64,000 nt of DNA. Source: Puniceibacterium sp. IMCC21224 (GTDB lineage Bacteria > Pseudomonadota > Alphaproteobacteria > Rhodobacterales > Rhodobacteraceae). Positions within the stretch are counted from its first letter, which is position 1. Every line of letters starts with the position of its first letter. The stretch covers positions 372,001 to 436,000 of the forward strand of contig NZ_LDPY01000002.1 in NCBI RefSeq assembly GCF_001038505.1, given 5' to 3'. Below the pieces are notes generated by a model. It worked only from the letters and a program-made list of their open reading frames with translations, did no database searches and had not been told where the DNA came from. Both the position numbers and the translations under genes were made by a program. Shown piece after piece: positions 1 through 8,775 of this stretch.

Positions 1-69
1 CTTCGCTTCAAGCCATTTGGCCAGCTTGCGACGTTCTTCGAGGTTCAGGTGAGGGTAGCAGCGTCCCAT
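1..69 (-). pseudogene. IS30-family transposase, N-terminal piece cut by window edge
   Basis: On the minus strand an ATG at 69 opens a frame running off the left edge (23 codons, MGRCYPHLNLEERRKLAKWL). This is the opening of IS30-family transposases, which start with MGR and a helix-turn-helix segment containing L-x-EER. The 60 bases upstream (about 90-128) are AT-rich and probably hold the terminal inverted repeat; that is inference, because the other end is outside the window. Whether the element is intact cannot be judged here. Confidence 0.65.
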
Positions 70-212
70 TGATCAACTCCATGCAAGGTTCTGGTTTAAT
101 ACAGAATTTGCACTTCATTTGTGAATCCATCACTGCTATCGCTTGAAAGCGGATAATTTTTACTATCTTGCGATACCGAACAATAAAAATCTAGTAAAAT
201 AAGGCATTAAGT

Positions 213-1112
213 ATGGAAGGCAAAGCTTTTACGGTCGTGCACGAGTCCTTCAAATACACGGTTCACACGGCTTCTGTCGACGCTTTGGGCGAGGTTCCCA
301 CGTGGCGTCCAGAAGAGCAGGCGCTCTACTGGATCGATGTGCGGCGGCCGTGTCTCTATCGGCGGGATTGGGCCACAGGCGCACAGAGGCAGTGGATAAT
401 GCCAGAGACCATCGGTACATATGTTTTCCGCGATGACGGCAATGTGCTCGTTGGCTTACAGTCCGGGATCGGAGTGTTCGATCTGAACAGCGGGACGCTG
501 AGGATGGTCGCCGCACCTTATGCGGATCTCCCGGACATGCGGTTCAATGACGGCCATTGCGACCGCCAGGGTCGGTTGTGGATCGGTACGATGGACAATC
601 TGAAACGTGGCGCAGATGGCGTGCTGTTCCGATTGGATGACCGTGGACTGGTGCAGATGGCGGATCAGGTCGTCGTTCCCAACAGCCTTTGCTTTTCGCC
701 TGATGGGACGGTGATGTATTTCTCGGACGGACGGGATCCGACCATTTGGGCCTTCACGCTGGACCCGGAAACCGGAGATATTTCCGATCGTCGGGTGTTT
801 GCAGAGATGCAGAGCGGCGGGGCCCCGGATGGGGCCACTGTGGACTGCCAAGGCTGCCTCTGGAGCACACAGTACGGTGCGAGCCGGATCGACGTGTTTG
901 CGCCGGACGGATCTCTGAAGCGGGTCATTCCCGTGCCAGCCGTGCAGCCCACCTGCGTCGCTTTCGGTGGGGCAGAGATGCAGACTTTGATCGTCACAAC
1001 GGGGCGACAAAACATGAGCGACTCGGCGCTAGCTGCCGATACGTTGGCCGGGGCTGTGTTATCTCTGGAAGTAGATGTGGCGGGTCTTGAGGAGACACCG
1101 TTTCGGTTCTGA
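213..1112 (+). CDS. SMP-30/gluconolactonase-family beta-propeller hydrolase
   Basis: A 299-residue protein of the SMP-30/gluconolactonase/LRE family, six-bladed beta-propellers that open sugar lactones using a divalent metal. Visible family marks are GEVPTW near residue 27 (metal-ligand Glu), the RFNDGHCDRQGRLWIGTMD block near 110-130, NSLCFSPDG near 156, FSDG near 171 and the PDGATVD block near 205 (Asp). Length is normal. The ATG at 213 has AAGG eight bases upstream. It has no signal peptide, so it is probably cytoplasmic, hydrolysing a sugar lactone or a similar ester. It stands alone between IS30 remnants, so neighbours do not indicate its substrate. Confidence 0.85.
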   Translation: MEGKAFTVVHESFKYTVHTASVDALGEVPTWRPEEQALYWIDVRRPCLYRRDWATGAQRQWIMPETIGTYVFRDDGNVLVGLQSGIGVFDLNSGTLRMVAAPYADLPDMRFNDGHCDRQGRLWIGTMDNLKRGADGVLFRLDDRGLVQMADQVVVPNSLCFSPDGTVMYFSDGRDPTIWAFTLDPETGDISDRRVFAEMQSGGAPDGATVDCQGCLWSTQYGASRIDVFAPDGSLKRVIPVPAVQPTCVAFGGAEMQTLIVTTGRQNMSDSALAADTLAGAVLSLEVDVAGLEETPFRF

Positions 1113-1559
1113 CTAAGCGGCGCTATTCCGGTCAGCGGTTTGCGAAAGCCTCCAGTGCCGCCCCCGCAGGCATCGAGGCGGCCGAGCATAGTTTGACCGC
1201 GCTCTACGCTTTCGGCCTGAGATTGAGGCTGTGCAGGGAGCTGCCCACCCACAGCCATACGAGATGCCCCGGAGTCCATATGGTGCCAAGGATAGCGAGC
1301 TTGGTCGTATTCTCGTACAGCAGGTTTCCCGGTGCGTAGGAATCCGCCGGACAGAGAAATTCATGTCCGATATGTCCTGCCCGGCGCGCATTTCCGAGGC
1401 CTGAACAATTTTGATCTGGATGCGCCGATCCGGCACCTTGAGGAAGCGCGGCAGACGAGCCTTGGCGAAAATGGCGATATCGGCCCGAGAGAGGTGTGCG
1501 CGATCCTGGAAATGTCAGCCCAGGTCGGGGACGCCGACAATCTGCATCGCGCGGGTTTG
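1113..1559. other. Intergenic stretch with possible decayed gene on minus strand
   Basis: No intact gene. On the minus strand, about 1490 to 1330, one frame reads RADIAIFAKARLPRFLK followed by a charged stretch, then frames change at least twice toward 1120 with no stop-free continuation. It looks like gene debris. A weak resemblance to the effector domain of LysR-type regulators is possible, but I do not assign it. Confidence 0.3.
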
Positions 1560-1797
1560 GGCGTTGATCCGTGGCTCTGTGATCCGCAGTCACCGTGGCA
1601 GAAAGGCACGATCGAGAACACCAACAACCGTCTGCGCCGCTACCTGCACGCAAGGCCGATCCCACTGCGTTCACAAATCGATATCTGAAGTCGATTTGCG
1701 CCGCCTCAACGCGACGCCGCCCAAGTACCTCGGCTATCAAACCCCTGCCGAGGTATTCCGCGCAAAACTGTTGGAAGGAAAGCCTGGAACAAGATAA
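1560..1797 (+). pseudogene. IS30-family transposase, C-terminal remnant with two frameshifts
   Basis: Three consecutive pieces of an IS30 C-terminus lie in three frames: CDPQSPWQKGTIENTNNRL (about 1578-1635), ADPTAFTNRYLKSICA (about 1650-1700), and RRLNATPPKYLGYQTPAEVF (about 1696-1770), which runs to a stop at 1797. In the family these form one continuous DDE-domain end (CDP-S-W-G-ENTN, then LN-P-LG-TPAEVF). The N-terminal two thirds is missing. It is therefore a dead, truncated copy, and it lies in the opposite orientation to the IS30 piece at the left edge. Confidence 0.8.
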
Positions 1798-2352
1798 CCT
1801 GAACCTACAGAAATCGCGCCTCAGCGTGACTTCATAAGACCCGGGGCGACTTGAAAAATACTTACCTCGATGGGACGCCGTGATCGTTTAGATGTCGAGG
1901 ACGTCATAGTGTTCGCGGAACAGACTCGAAATCAACGTCGCGTGGTCGGTGACACATTGTTGCAGGCTGGCTTTCTGAGCCCGCCTCATGAGTCCTCAAG
2001 ATCAGGAGTCGCCACACCACAGATCAGACGCTGTTACGATGACAGACGCGCAAAAAGCCTTGTCCCCCAAATGAACGGCGTAAAACAGTGATAATGCCGA
2101 TGAAAATAAGAGATTTTGCAAGCTGGAGCGGACCGTCAAGCGCTGGTGAGCGCAGTCAACACGACCGCTCTAGGGAAGAAATCTGTGGACACTTTAACTT
2201 TTGTCTTTGACGGATGAGCGGGCCGAACATACGATCAAAAATGTTAAGACCAGTGCGACGATCGGGCGCAGAAACGGCGTTCCGGAGAACAGAAAAGTTG
2301 CGCACCGGTGGAGCCGGAATATACCGTTCCGCTCCGGGAGGAGGATTTTCTA
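1798..2352. other. Noncoding upstream region of the PQQ dehydrogenase
   Basis: About 550 bases with no supportable gene. It should contain the promoter of the PQQ-dehydrogenase operon. The last bases (2337-2352) carry a strong Shine-Dalgarno, GGAGGAGG, ending nine bases before the ATG at 2353. Confidence 0.4.
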
Positions 2353-4095
2353 ATGACGAAGTTGAAGGCCACGTTCCTGGTGTCCGCGGTCGCCCTAGGG
2401 GTGAGCGCGACATTCGTGATGGCGCAGGAGAGCGCGATCGACAAGGTGACCCCGGTCACCGATGAAATGCTGCTGAACCCGCCCGATGGTGACTGGCTGC
2501 AGTGGCGCCGCACCTATGACGGTTGGGGCTACAGCCCGCTGGATCAGATTAACAAGGAAAACGTCAAGGATCTGAAACTGGCCTGGTCCTGGGGCATGAC
2601 GCCCGGCGGCCGGTCGCAGGAGACTCCGCTGATCCATGACGGGATCATGTACATCCAGAACTCGACCCACCTGATCCAGGCGCTGAACGCGGCCACCGGC
2701 GATCTCATTTGGGAATACCAGTACGATCTGCCCGATGACGTGCCGCCCAACGGCGAACGGTCCAAGTCGATCTACGGCGACAAGCTGATCATTTCGACCC
2801 GCGATGCGCATCTGATTGCACTCGACACCAAGACGGGCAAGCTGATCTGGGACCAGCAGGTCGCCAACAGCAAGTTCGGCTTTGGTTTTACCAGCGGATC
2901 GATCATCGCCGACGGGGTCATCGTTCAGGGCATGACCGGGTGCAGCAACGCGCAACCCGGGGGCTGCTTCTTTACCGGCCACGACGTCGAGACCGGCGAA
3001 GAGCTTTGGCGCGTCAACACCATCGCGCGTGGCGATACGCCCGAGGGCAACAGCTGGAACGGCATTCCGCTGGAAAGCCGTCATGGTGGCTCTGCCTGGA
3101 TCGCGGGGTCGTATGATCCCGAGCAGAAACTGATCTTTGCCGGTGTTGGCCAGCCCTATCCATGGATCGCCGAGATCAGCGGGCTGCTTCCCAAGAGCTC
3201 GGATCCGAACGTCACAAACAACGCTCTGTATACTGACTCGACCCTCGCCATCGACGTCAAGACCGGTGATCTGAAGTGGTATCACCAGTATCTGCCGAAC
3301 GACTCCCTCGACCTTGACTATGTCTACGAGCGTCTGCTCATCGATCTTCCGCACGACGGGACGGACCGGAAGATGGTTGTGACCAGCGGCAAAATCGGCA
3401 TCATCGAGGCGCTCGACCGGACCACGGGCGAATGGCTGTGGTCGAAAGAGACTGTGCCGCAGAATGTGGTGCTGTCGATCGACCCCGAAACCGGCGAAAA
3501 AACCATCAACCCCGATGTCATTCCCCATATTGGCGAAACCACCTACAACTGTCCGGCCGATCCGGGTGGTCGGGCATGGCAGGCCACCGCATACAGCCCG
3601 CGGACACAGGCACTGTATATGCCGACGGTCGAATTCTGCTCGAACACAACACCGCAACCCTTGGATCCCGGAGAGATCTACACAAGCGGTGGCCGGGCAA
3701 CCTTTGACCGGGTGCCGACGGCAGACAGTGACGGCAACATCGGCCAGGTCCGTGCCATCAAGCTGACTGACCAGTCGGATATGTGGATGTACCGCCAGCA
3801 TCCGCCGATCACCAGCTCGACCCTGCCGACAGCCGGCGGCGTCGTCTTTGTCGGCAGCCTTGACCGCAAGTTCTTCGCTCTGGACGACGAAACCGGCGAA
3901 GTATTGTGGACCAGCGGCAAATTGCCCAATGCGCTTGAATCCTTCCCGGTCAGCTACGAGGCTGACGGCAAGCAGTACATTGCCGTGGTTACGAACTGGG
4001 CCTCTGGCCTTGGCCGTCTGGCGTCGCTGACACCAGAAGTAAAACTGCCGTCGGACAATCCGCACGCTGTCTATGTGTTTGCACTGCCCGATTGA
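2353..4095 (+). CDS. PQQ-dependent alcohol dehydrogenase-type quinoprotein
   Basis: A 580-residue periplasmic quinoprotein of the eight-bladed W-propeller family. It is expected to oxidise alcohols or aldehydes with PQQ and pass electrons to a cytochrome c. The start at 2353 is preferred because GGAGGAGG lies just upstream and the N-terminus then is a clean Sec signal peptide ending near AMA-QE. Repeated tryptophan-docking segments (ALDTKTGKLIW, HDVETGEELW, IDVKTGDLKW, LDDETGEVLW) mark the blades. The vicinal Cys-Cys pair of methanol and ethanol dehydrogenases is not present; the nearest cysteines are in GMTGCSN and PGGCFF. There is no fused heme domain, so an external acceptor is needed; a cytochrome c gene lies at 8272-8775. 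It heads a run of transport genes on the same strand. Confidence 0.88.
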   Translation: MTKLKATFLVSAVALGVSATFVMAQESAIDKVTPVTDEMLLNPPDGDWLQWRRTYDGWGYSPLDQINKENVKDLKLAWSWGMTPGGRSQETPLIHDGIMYIQNSTHLIQALNAATGDLIWEYQYDLPDDVPPNGERSKSIYGDKLIISTRDAHLIALDTKTGKLIWDQQVANSKFGFGFTSGSIIADGVIVQGMTGCSNAQPGGCFFTGHDVETGEELWRVNTIARGDTPEGNSWNGIPLESRHGGSAWIAGSYDPEQKLIFAGVGQPYPWIAEISGLLPKSSDPNVTNNALYTDSTLAIDVKTGDLKWYHQYLPNDSLDLDYVYERLLIDLPHDGTDRKMVVTSGKIGIIEALDRTTGEWLWSKETVPQNVVLSIDPETGEKTINPDVIPHIGETTYNCPADPGGRAWQATAYSPRTQALYMPTVEFCSNTTPQPLDPGEIYTSGGRATFDRVPTADSDGNIGQVRAIKLTDQSDMWMYRQHPPITSSTLPTAGGVVFVGSLDRKFFALDDETGEVLWTSGKLPNALESFPVSYEADGKQYIAVVTNWASGLGRLASLTPEVKLPSDNPHAVYVFALPD

Positions 4096-4123
4096 TCGCC
4101 TGAACGTATGGTGAAACCCGGCG

Positions 4124-4154
4124 CGGGCGGGTCTGGAGGTTTCCAGTCCGCCCG
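4124..4154 (+). terminator. Stem-loop after the PQQ dehydrogenase gene
   Basis: CGGGCGGGTCTGGA (4124-4137) pairs with TCCAGTCCGCCCG (4142-4154) around a GGTT loop, with one bulged base. No T-run follows, so it is more likely an intercistronic attenuator or mRNA-stabilising hairpin than a full terminator, separating the highly expressed dehydrogenase from the transport genes. Confidence 0.55.
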
Positions 4155-4175
4155 TTGCCTGTCCGAGGTCAGAAT

Positions 4176-5030
4176 TTGCCCGTCACTTGTCTGTTTCCAC
4201 GCCTCATCGGCGCGGTCCTATCGCTTGCAACGGTCGTGCTGCTCTGCCCGCCGGTTTCGGCGGACGAGCCGGAGTTCTTTGACGTCCCCTTTGCAGATGG
4301 TCAGTGGAATATCGGTCGGCGGCTGGACGAATCCAAACTGCGCTATTGCGTCGATCCGCGCGATCCGGGGTGGGAGGTCGCCGGGGCGATTGCGGATGCA
4401 ATCGCCGGGGCACTTCTGCTCGAACCCGAGCGGTACGTGGTCACAAGCGAGATCGTTTCCGAGGACATCACCAAGGCCTACGAATTGTTGCTGAAACATT
4501 GTGACATGCACATGGGTTTCAAGCTGATCCCAGACGGATATGCCACCTGGTCCTTCCTGACCCGACCCTATTTCGAAACGGACTATGCCTTTGTGACCGC
4601 TTCACCTGCGCTTGAAAAGCTCGGCGATCTGGAACCGGGGGGCAAGATCGGCGCTACACTGGGAACCTCGGCGCATCTGCGTCTGGTGTCCTATCTCACG
4701 GCCATGCCGGTCGCGGATCGCTGGTCGGCATTTCCCATGGGCACCAACACCCAGGCGCTTGCCTCTCTTGTCGCCGGAACGGTGGACCTCGCGCTGGTCT
4801 GGGCGCCGAGCCTGTGGGCGATGCAGCGCAGCGACCCGAACGCGGCCAAACTGCACGTGATCGCCCCGGCCCCCCTGCCCCAGACAACGCTGGGTGTGGG
4901 CGCCTTGATGCTGTCAAACCAGACGTTCCTGCGCACCGCCGTAGACGAAGCCATCGCCGCCCTCAGCGCTGACGGAACGCTCGTGGGTATCCTCGACAGC
5001 TACGAATTTCCGGCGTCGGTGGTGCCATGA
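4176..5030 (+). CDS. Family-3 periplasmic binding protein associated with the quinoprotein
   Basis: About 284 residues, of the type often encoded beside PQQ alcohol dehydrogenases (the MoxJ-like or quinoprotein-associated putative ABC substrate-binding group). A TTG start at 4176 is preferred because GAGG lies seven bases upstream. It yields a hydrophobic signal segment (LIGAVLSLATVVLLCPPVSA) before the mature DEPEFF. The body has the family-3 SBP layout: an N-terminal lobe with a cysteine (LRYCVDP), then GAIADAIAG, a hinge region, and a second lobe (GTVDLALVW). It overlaps the ABC ATPase by the ATGA at 5027-5030, so it is translationally coupled. Its ligand is unknown; delivering substrate or helping quinoprotein maturation are both possible. 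Confidence 0.75.
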   Translation: MPVTCLFPRLIGAVLSLATVVLLCPPVSADEPEFFDVPFADGQWNIGRRLDESKLRYCVDPRDPGWEVAGAIADAIAGALLLEPERYVVTSEIVSEDITKAYELLLKHCDMHMGFKLIPDGYATWSFLTRPYFETDYAFVTASPALEKLGDLEPGGKIGATLGTSAHLRLVSYLTAMPVADRWSAFPMGTNTQALASLVAGTVDLALVWAPSLWAMQRSDPNAAKLHVIAPAPLPQTTLGVGALMLSNQTFLRTAVDEAIAALSADGTLVGILDSYEFPASVVP

Positions 5031-6022
5031 GCGCCGACTCGCGGACACCGACCGCGTTGCGGGTCGACGGCGTGTCGAAACGCTATGGGCGAACGCTGGC
5101 GCTGGATGATGTCAATTTCGAGGTGCCGTGCCGGTCGCTCTTTGCCCTGCTTGGACCGAACGGCGCGGGCAAGACCACGCTGATGCACATTCTCAGCACT
5201 CTGTTACGGCCCGACAATGGCAAGGCCTTTGTCGCGGGGTTCGACACCTCGACACAGCCACTTTCGGCGCGGCGCAAGCTGGGTATCGTTTTTCAGGAGC
5301 CCAGCCTTGATGACCGGCTTTCGGTGCGCGAGAATTTGGAACTGCACGGTCTGGTCTATGGCGTGCCGCGCAAGATCAGGCGCCAGCGCATCGACGCGCT
5401 GATGGCGCTGGTGGAACTGACCGACTGGGCCGACAAGCCCGCGCGCACCCTGTCGTCGGGCATGAAACGGCGACTCGAAATTGCCCGCGCGCTGATCCAC
5501 GACTCAGAGATCCTGCTATTGGACGAACCCACGGTCGGGCTGGATGCACAAACCCGCGAGCGGATCTGGCATTATATCCGCGAGCTTCAGCGCGAACGTG
5601 ACATCACCGTTCTGGTCACCACCCATTACATCGAAGAAGTCGAAGCCTGTGACCAGGTCTGCGTGATCGACCGCGGCAAGGTGCTGGCCGACGGCAGCCC
5701 GGCAGAGTTAAAACAGCGCTACGGGCAGCAACTGCTGCGCGTCGTGCCAAAGACCGAGGCGGATCATGCCGCGCTCGCCGCGCGCTACGTCGACCGGATC
5801 AGCGCGGACCGCGCAGATGCGCTGATCCTGACCTCTGACGATGCCTTTTCCGAGGGGTTTCTGGCCGAGCACGGCGCGCGCATTCGGGCGCTGTCAATCG
5901 AAGTGCCCAGCCTAAATTCGGTGTTCCTGACCCTGACAGGGCGCGAGATCCGCGATCAGGCCGCCAGCGCGCGGGATCAGACGCGGGCGTTCGGCAAGAT
6001 CGGCGGGGAACATACGCGATGA
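5027..6022 (+). CDS. ABC transporter ATPase of a PQQ-alcohol dehydrogenase system
   Basis: A 331-residue nucleotide-binding subunit. Walker A GPNGAGKTT is near residue 45, the Q-loop in VFQEPSLDD near 90, the signature LSSGMKRRLEIARAL near 145, Walker B LLLDEPTVGLD near 165 and the switch His in TTHYIEE near 201. The sequence resembles DrrA/NodI-type exporter ATPases, and in this context the PedA-like subunits found beside PQQ alcohol dehydrogenases. It overlaps both neighbours by four bases (ATGA at 5027 and at 6019), so it forms one operon with the binding protein and permease. It is probably involved in export or efflux linked to alcohol oxidation; this is inference from family context. 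Confidence 0.88.
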   Translation: MSADSRTPTALRVDGVSKRYGRTLALDDVNFEVPCRSLFALLGPNGAGKTTLMHILSTLLRPDNGKAFVAGFDTSTQPLSARRKLGIVFQEPSLDDRLSVRENLELHGLVYGVPRKIRRQRIDALMALVELTDWADKPARTLSSGMKRRLEIARALIHDSEILLLDEPTVGLDAQTRERIWHYIRELQRERDITVLVTTHYIEEVEACDQVCVIDRGKVLADGSPAELKQRYGQQLLRVVPKTEADHAALAARYVDRISADRADALILTSDDAFSEGFLAEHGARIRALSIEVPSLNSVFLTLTGREIRDQAASARDQTRAFGKIGGEHTR

Positions 6023-6840
6023 CAGAACGCTCGGTTCTGATGGTCCAGGTGATCGGGATCTACGCGCTGTGGCTGCGCGAGGTGAAGCGGTCGCTGCGGG
6101 ACCGCGGGCAGCTGATCGGCGGGGTCAGCCGACCGATTCTGTGGGTGCTGATCATGGGCATCGGACTCAATCCCTATTTCCGGGGCGAGGTCTACGGTCA
6201 GGTGACTTTTGTCGTGCCGTACACCTACCTTCAGTTCATCTTTCCCGCTGTCATCGCGCTGAACATCCTTTTCACCTCGGTGCAGGCGGCGGTCTCAGTC
6301 ATCTGGGACCGCGAATTCGGCTTCCTGCGCGAGGTGCTTGTGTCGCCGCTATCGCGCGGCTCGATCCTGCTGGGCAAGGTGCTGGGCGGGGCGACCGTGG
6401 CGGTGCTGCACGGCTGTCTGGTCCTGCTGCTGGCCAAGTTTGCGGATGTCAGTCTGACCCTGCCCAAGATCCTTGAGACGCTGGGGCTGATGGCCATGCT
6501 GGCCTTTGCTCTGACCTCGCTCGGGGTGGTCATCGCGAACCACATCCGCAGCTTTCAGGGGTTCGGCGTGTTTTCCAATGCGGTCATCCTGCCGCTCTAT
6601 TTCACGTCGAGTTCGGTGTTCCCGCTGGATCCGGCCCTGACAAGTGCGCAAACGCGGGTGGTCTATCCCGACTGGCTGGTGACGGTGGTCGAATGGAACC
6701 CGCTGACCTATGCGGTGGATGCCCTGCGCGGCGCGCTGATCGGGTTCAATCAGTTCGACCCGCGCCTTGGCATCGCGATTATGGGTATCTCGGGCGTGGT
6801 GTTGTTCGCTGTCGCGCTTTACGAATTCCGCCGGGCGTGA
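6019..6840 (+). CDS. ABC-2 type permease, partner of the upstream ATPase
   Basis: A 273-residue membrane protein with about six hydrophobic segments and the ABC-2 family pattern: cytoplasmic start LWLREVKRSLRDR, PILWVLIMGIGL, then the central FGFLREVLVSPLSRGSIL motif, and a C-terminal WNPLTYAVDALRGAL block. It matches the PedC-like permeases of alcohol-associated ABC systems and pairs with the ATPase with which it overlaps. Its stop codon overlaps the GTG start of the next binding protein (GTGA at 6837-6840). Confidence 0.85.
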   Translation: MTERSVLMVQVIGIYALWLREVKRSLRDRGQLIGGVSRPILWVLIMGIGLNPYFRGEVYGQVTFVVPYTYLQFIFPAVIALNILFTSVQAAVSVIWDREFGFLREVLVSPLSRGSILLGKVLGGATVAVLHGCLVLLLAKFADVSLTLPKILETLGLMAMLAFALTSLGVVIANHIRSFQGFGVFSNAVILPLYFTSSSVFPLDPALTSAQTRVVYPDWLVTVVEWNPLTYAVDALRGALIGFNQFDPRLGIAIMGISGVVLFAVALYEFRRA

Positions 6841-7643
6841 TCCCGGTGGTCGGTTTGCACAGGGTGGCACGGGATCTCGCGGGGCTGGCCACTGTTGTCG
6901 CCCTGCTGTTGCTGGTTACGTTCCTGCCGCCGGATACCTCACTGTCGGAACTGCGCAAGACCGGCACGCTCAAGGTCTGCGTGCCGACGGCCTATCCGCC
7001 GCTGGTGACGGGCGACGCCGCCGCACCCGGCATAGATATCGAGCTGATCCGCGCCATTGCCGACCGCCTCGAGCTGGCCGTGTCGCTGAACGAGAATCCC
7101 GCCATGGGCCGCGATTTCAACCCGCGGAACTGGCGGCTCAGCCGTGCAGCCTGCGAAATCATCGCCGGCGGTGTGGTCGACACCGACCTGACGCGGTCCT
7201 TTCTGGAAACAAGCCCGTCTTACGCTACGACCGGCTGGGCCAGCCTGTCCCCTGAACCGCTGACCGACGGCCTGTCGGGCCGCACGGTTGGCGTTCTGAC
7301 GATCTTGTCGGGGCTCGACCGGATCGGGCTGTCCAGCTACCTGCGGGCGCAGGGCGTCACGGCCCGCATCCTGCCCCGCCCCGATGCGCTGGTCGCCGCG
7401 ATTGCCGCAGGCGAGGTTTCCGTCGGCATCACCGAGGCATTGCTGGCCGCCAGTCTGGCACACCCCGAGGGCTGGACAACGCGACCCCTGCCGCCCGAGC
7501 TGACCCGCTACAGGCTGGTGTTCGGCCTCTGGAAGGGCGATCTGACTCTGAAGCGCGCAGTGGACCGCGCCATTGCCGACATGGCCGCGGACGGCGAAAT
7601 CGAGGCGATCCTGAAAAAATACCTTGGCGCGCGGCGGTTCTAG
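6837..7643 (+). CDS. Second family-3 periplasmic binding protein of the quinoprotein cluster
   Basis: 268 residues from a GTG start at 6837 that overlaps the permease stop, implying coupled translation. Residues 8-30 form a signal or anchor helix (DLAGLATVVALLLLVTFL); then TGTLKVCVPTAYPPLV is the classic opening of family-3 solute-binding domains. Later marks are GIDIELIRAIADRL and the C-terminal AIADMAADGEIEAILKKYLG. It differs from the first binding protein in this operon, so the locus encodes two. Without clear cleavage it may remain membrane-anchored. The ligand is unknown. Confidence 0.75.
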   Translation: MIPVVGLHRVARDLAGLATVVALLLLVTFLPPDTSLSELRKTGTLKVCVPTAYPPLVTGDAAAPGIDIELIRAIADRLELAVSLNENPAMGRDFNPRNWRLSRAACEIIAGGVVDTDLTRSFLETSPSYATTGWASLSPEPLTDGLSGRTVGVLTILSGLDRIGLSSYLRAQGVTARILPRPDALVAAIAAGEVSVGITEALLAASLAHPEGWTTRPLPPELTRYRLVFGLWKGDLTLKRAVDRAIADMAADGEIEAILKKYLGARRF

Positions 7644-7646
7644 GCC

Positions 7647-8252
7647 TTAGCCATTCGTCACCGTCAAGGACAGCAAGGCAAAGACTGGCATCAACACCGA
7701 TTGCAGGACGCCAGTTGTCAACAGCACCAGCAACAGGGCTGTCGTCACCCAGACGGCCTGAACGGGCACCTTCAGCCCCACCGCCGCCAGCAGGTGCGCG
7801 CCGGTCAGGGGTGGAATCGGCAACAGGTTCAGGATCGCCATCCACAGGCACATCCGTGCCGCAGTGCGCAAAACAGCCGCCGCCGTCAACGCGGTGGTGT
7901 AGGGCAATCCCTCCAGCGCCGGACGCACCAATGCGAGGCAGACCAGCGCCGTGACAACTAACGCAACGGTCCCCGCGAAAACCACAACCACCAGCCCTGC
8001 ACGCCCCGACCGCATCGCGCCCGGGTCGATGGCAACCGGCCGTGTCCAGCCTATGCCCGTGACCACGGCCGCCAGCGCGCCGAAAAGATCGAGATGAACA
8101 ATGGGCACAGCCGTCAGGCGTCCGTCGTGACGCGGCCCCCTGTCACCCAGCAGAACTGCCGCGCCCGCCACAGCGGCCCCGTGAAGCCCCGCAATGATCA
8201 CGATTGCGACAAGCCGCATCCCGATCTGCGAAAGTGTCAGATCGTTCAGCAT
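7647..8252 (-). CDS. M50/site-2-protease-like membrane protein lacking the HExxH motif
   Basis: 201 residues with about five transmembrane segments. The C-terminal half holds NLLPIPPLTGAHLL, the equivalent of the N-x-x-PxxPxDG motif of M50 (site-2 protease) membrane metalloproteases. The N-terminal HExxH zinc motif is not visible: the corresponding helix reads IIAGLHGAAVAGA, with Gly-Ala where Glu would be. The Asp of PLDG is also changed to Thr. It therefore looks like a catalytically dead relative that may act as a membrane scaffold. It lies 19 bases downstream of the cytochrome c gene and probably shares its transcript, convergent with the ABC operon. Confidence 0.6.
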   Translation of the reverse strand: MLNDLTLSQIGMRLVAIVIIAGLHGAAVAGAAVLLGDRGPRHDGRLTAVPIVHLDLFGALAAVVTGIGWTRPVAIDPGAMRSGRAGLVVVVFAGTVALVVTALVCLALVRPALEGLPYTTALTAAAVLRTAARMCLWMAILNLLPIPPLTGAHLLAAVGLKVPVQAVWVTTALLLVLLTTGVLQSVLMPVFALLSLTVTNG

Positions 8253-8271
8253 ACCGACCGACCGGCCGCGA

Positions 8272-8775
8272 TCACTTGGTCATGGTCAGAAGATCGAGCG
8301 CATCAAGGTCGTCGGGCAGCGGCGCCCCTTCGGAAAAGCCGTTCCGGTCAAGGATATAGGCCATGAGGTCGGCATATGTGCTCGCCGAATACCGCCCCGG
8401 GTTGCTCGGCGGCATCGCGCTGCTCATGTACCCGAACAGACCCGAGGCATTCATGTCATCCGAGTATTTCGTGAGGAAACTCACACTGCGCAACGATGCC
8501 CCACCGTTCATCCCGCCCTTGAGATCCTTGCCATGGCAATCCTCGCAGTCTTTCTGGTACTGCGCCTTGCCACGATCGGACTGTTCGGCCGAATAGGACA
8601 CCGGACGTTCTTGCGGCGTCGCGTCGGCCTGCGCGAGGAAAATCCTCTCGGGGCTGTCGGCTGCATCGGTCGTACCGTGCAGCGGCGATGCCGACGACAA
8701 TAGTGGCACCGCAAAAGCACTGAACCCCAGGGTCAGCGCGACGCACCTTGCGGTGCGTGAAATGGTCAGCGTCAT
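8272..8775 (-). CDS. Mono-heme cytochrome c, likely acceptor for the quinoprotein
   Basis: 167 residues from the ATG at 8775, chosen because GGGAGGACATCA precedes it and it gives a signal peptide (ISRTARCVALTLGFSAFAVPLLSSA). One heme-binding CEDCH motif is followed by GKDLKGG; the distal ligand is probably the Met in SSAMPPSNPG. The layout (GKAQYQKDCEDCHG, then YADLMAYIL) is class-I cytochrome c. Since the PQQ dehydrogenase in this locus has no heme domain, this periplasmic protein is the natural electron acceptor, though it is on the opposite strand about 4 kb away. Confidence 0.85.
   Translation of the reverse strand: MTLTISRTARCVALTLGFSAFAVPLLSSASPLHGTTDAADSPERIFLAQADATPQERPVSYSAEQSDRGKAQYQKDCEDCHGKDLKGGMNGGASLRSVSFLTKYSDDMNASGLFGYMSSAMPPSNPGRYSASTYADLMAYILDRNGFSEGAPLPDDLDALDLLTMTK

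Noticed and set aside
2395..4065. 556-codon open frame on the minus strand opposite the PQQ dehydrogenase
   Set aside because: It is an antisense shadow of a GC-rich gene; the plus-strand product has clear quinoprotein motifs and a signal peptide, while the minus translation is Arg/Gly/His-rich with no domain.
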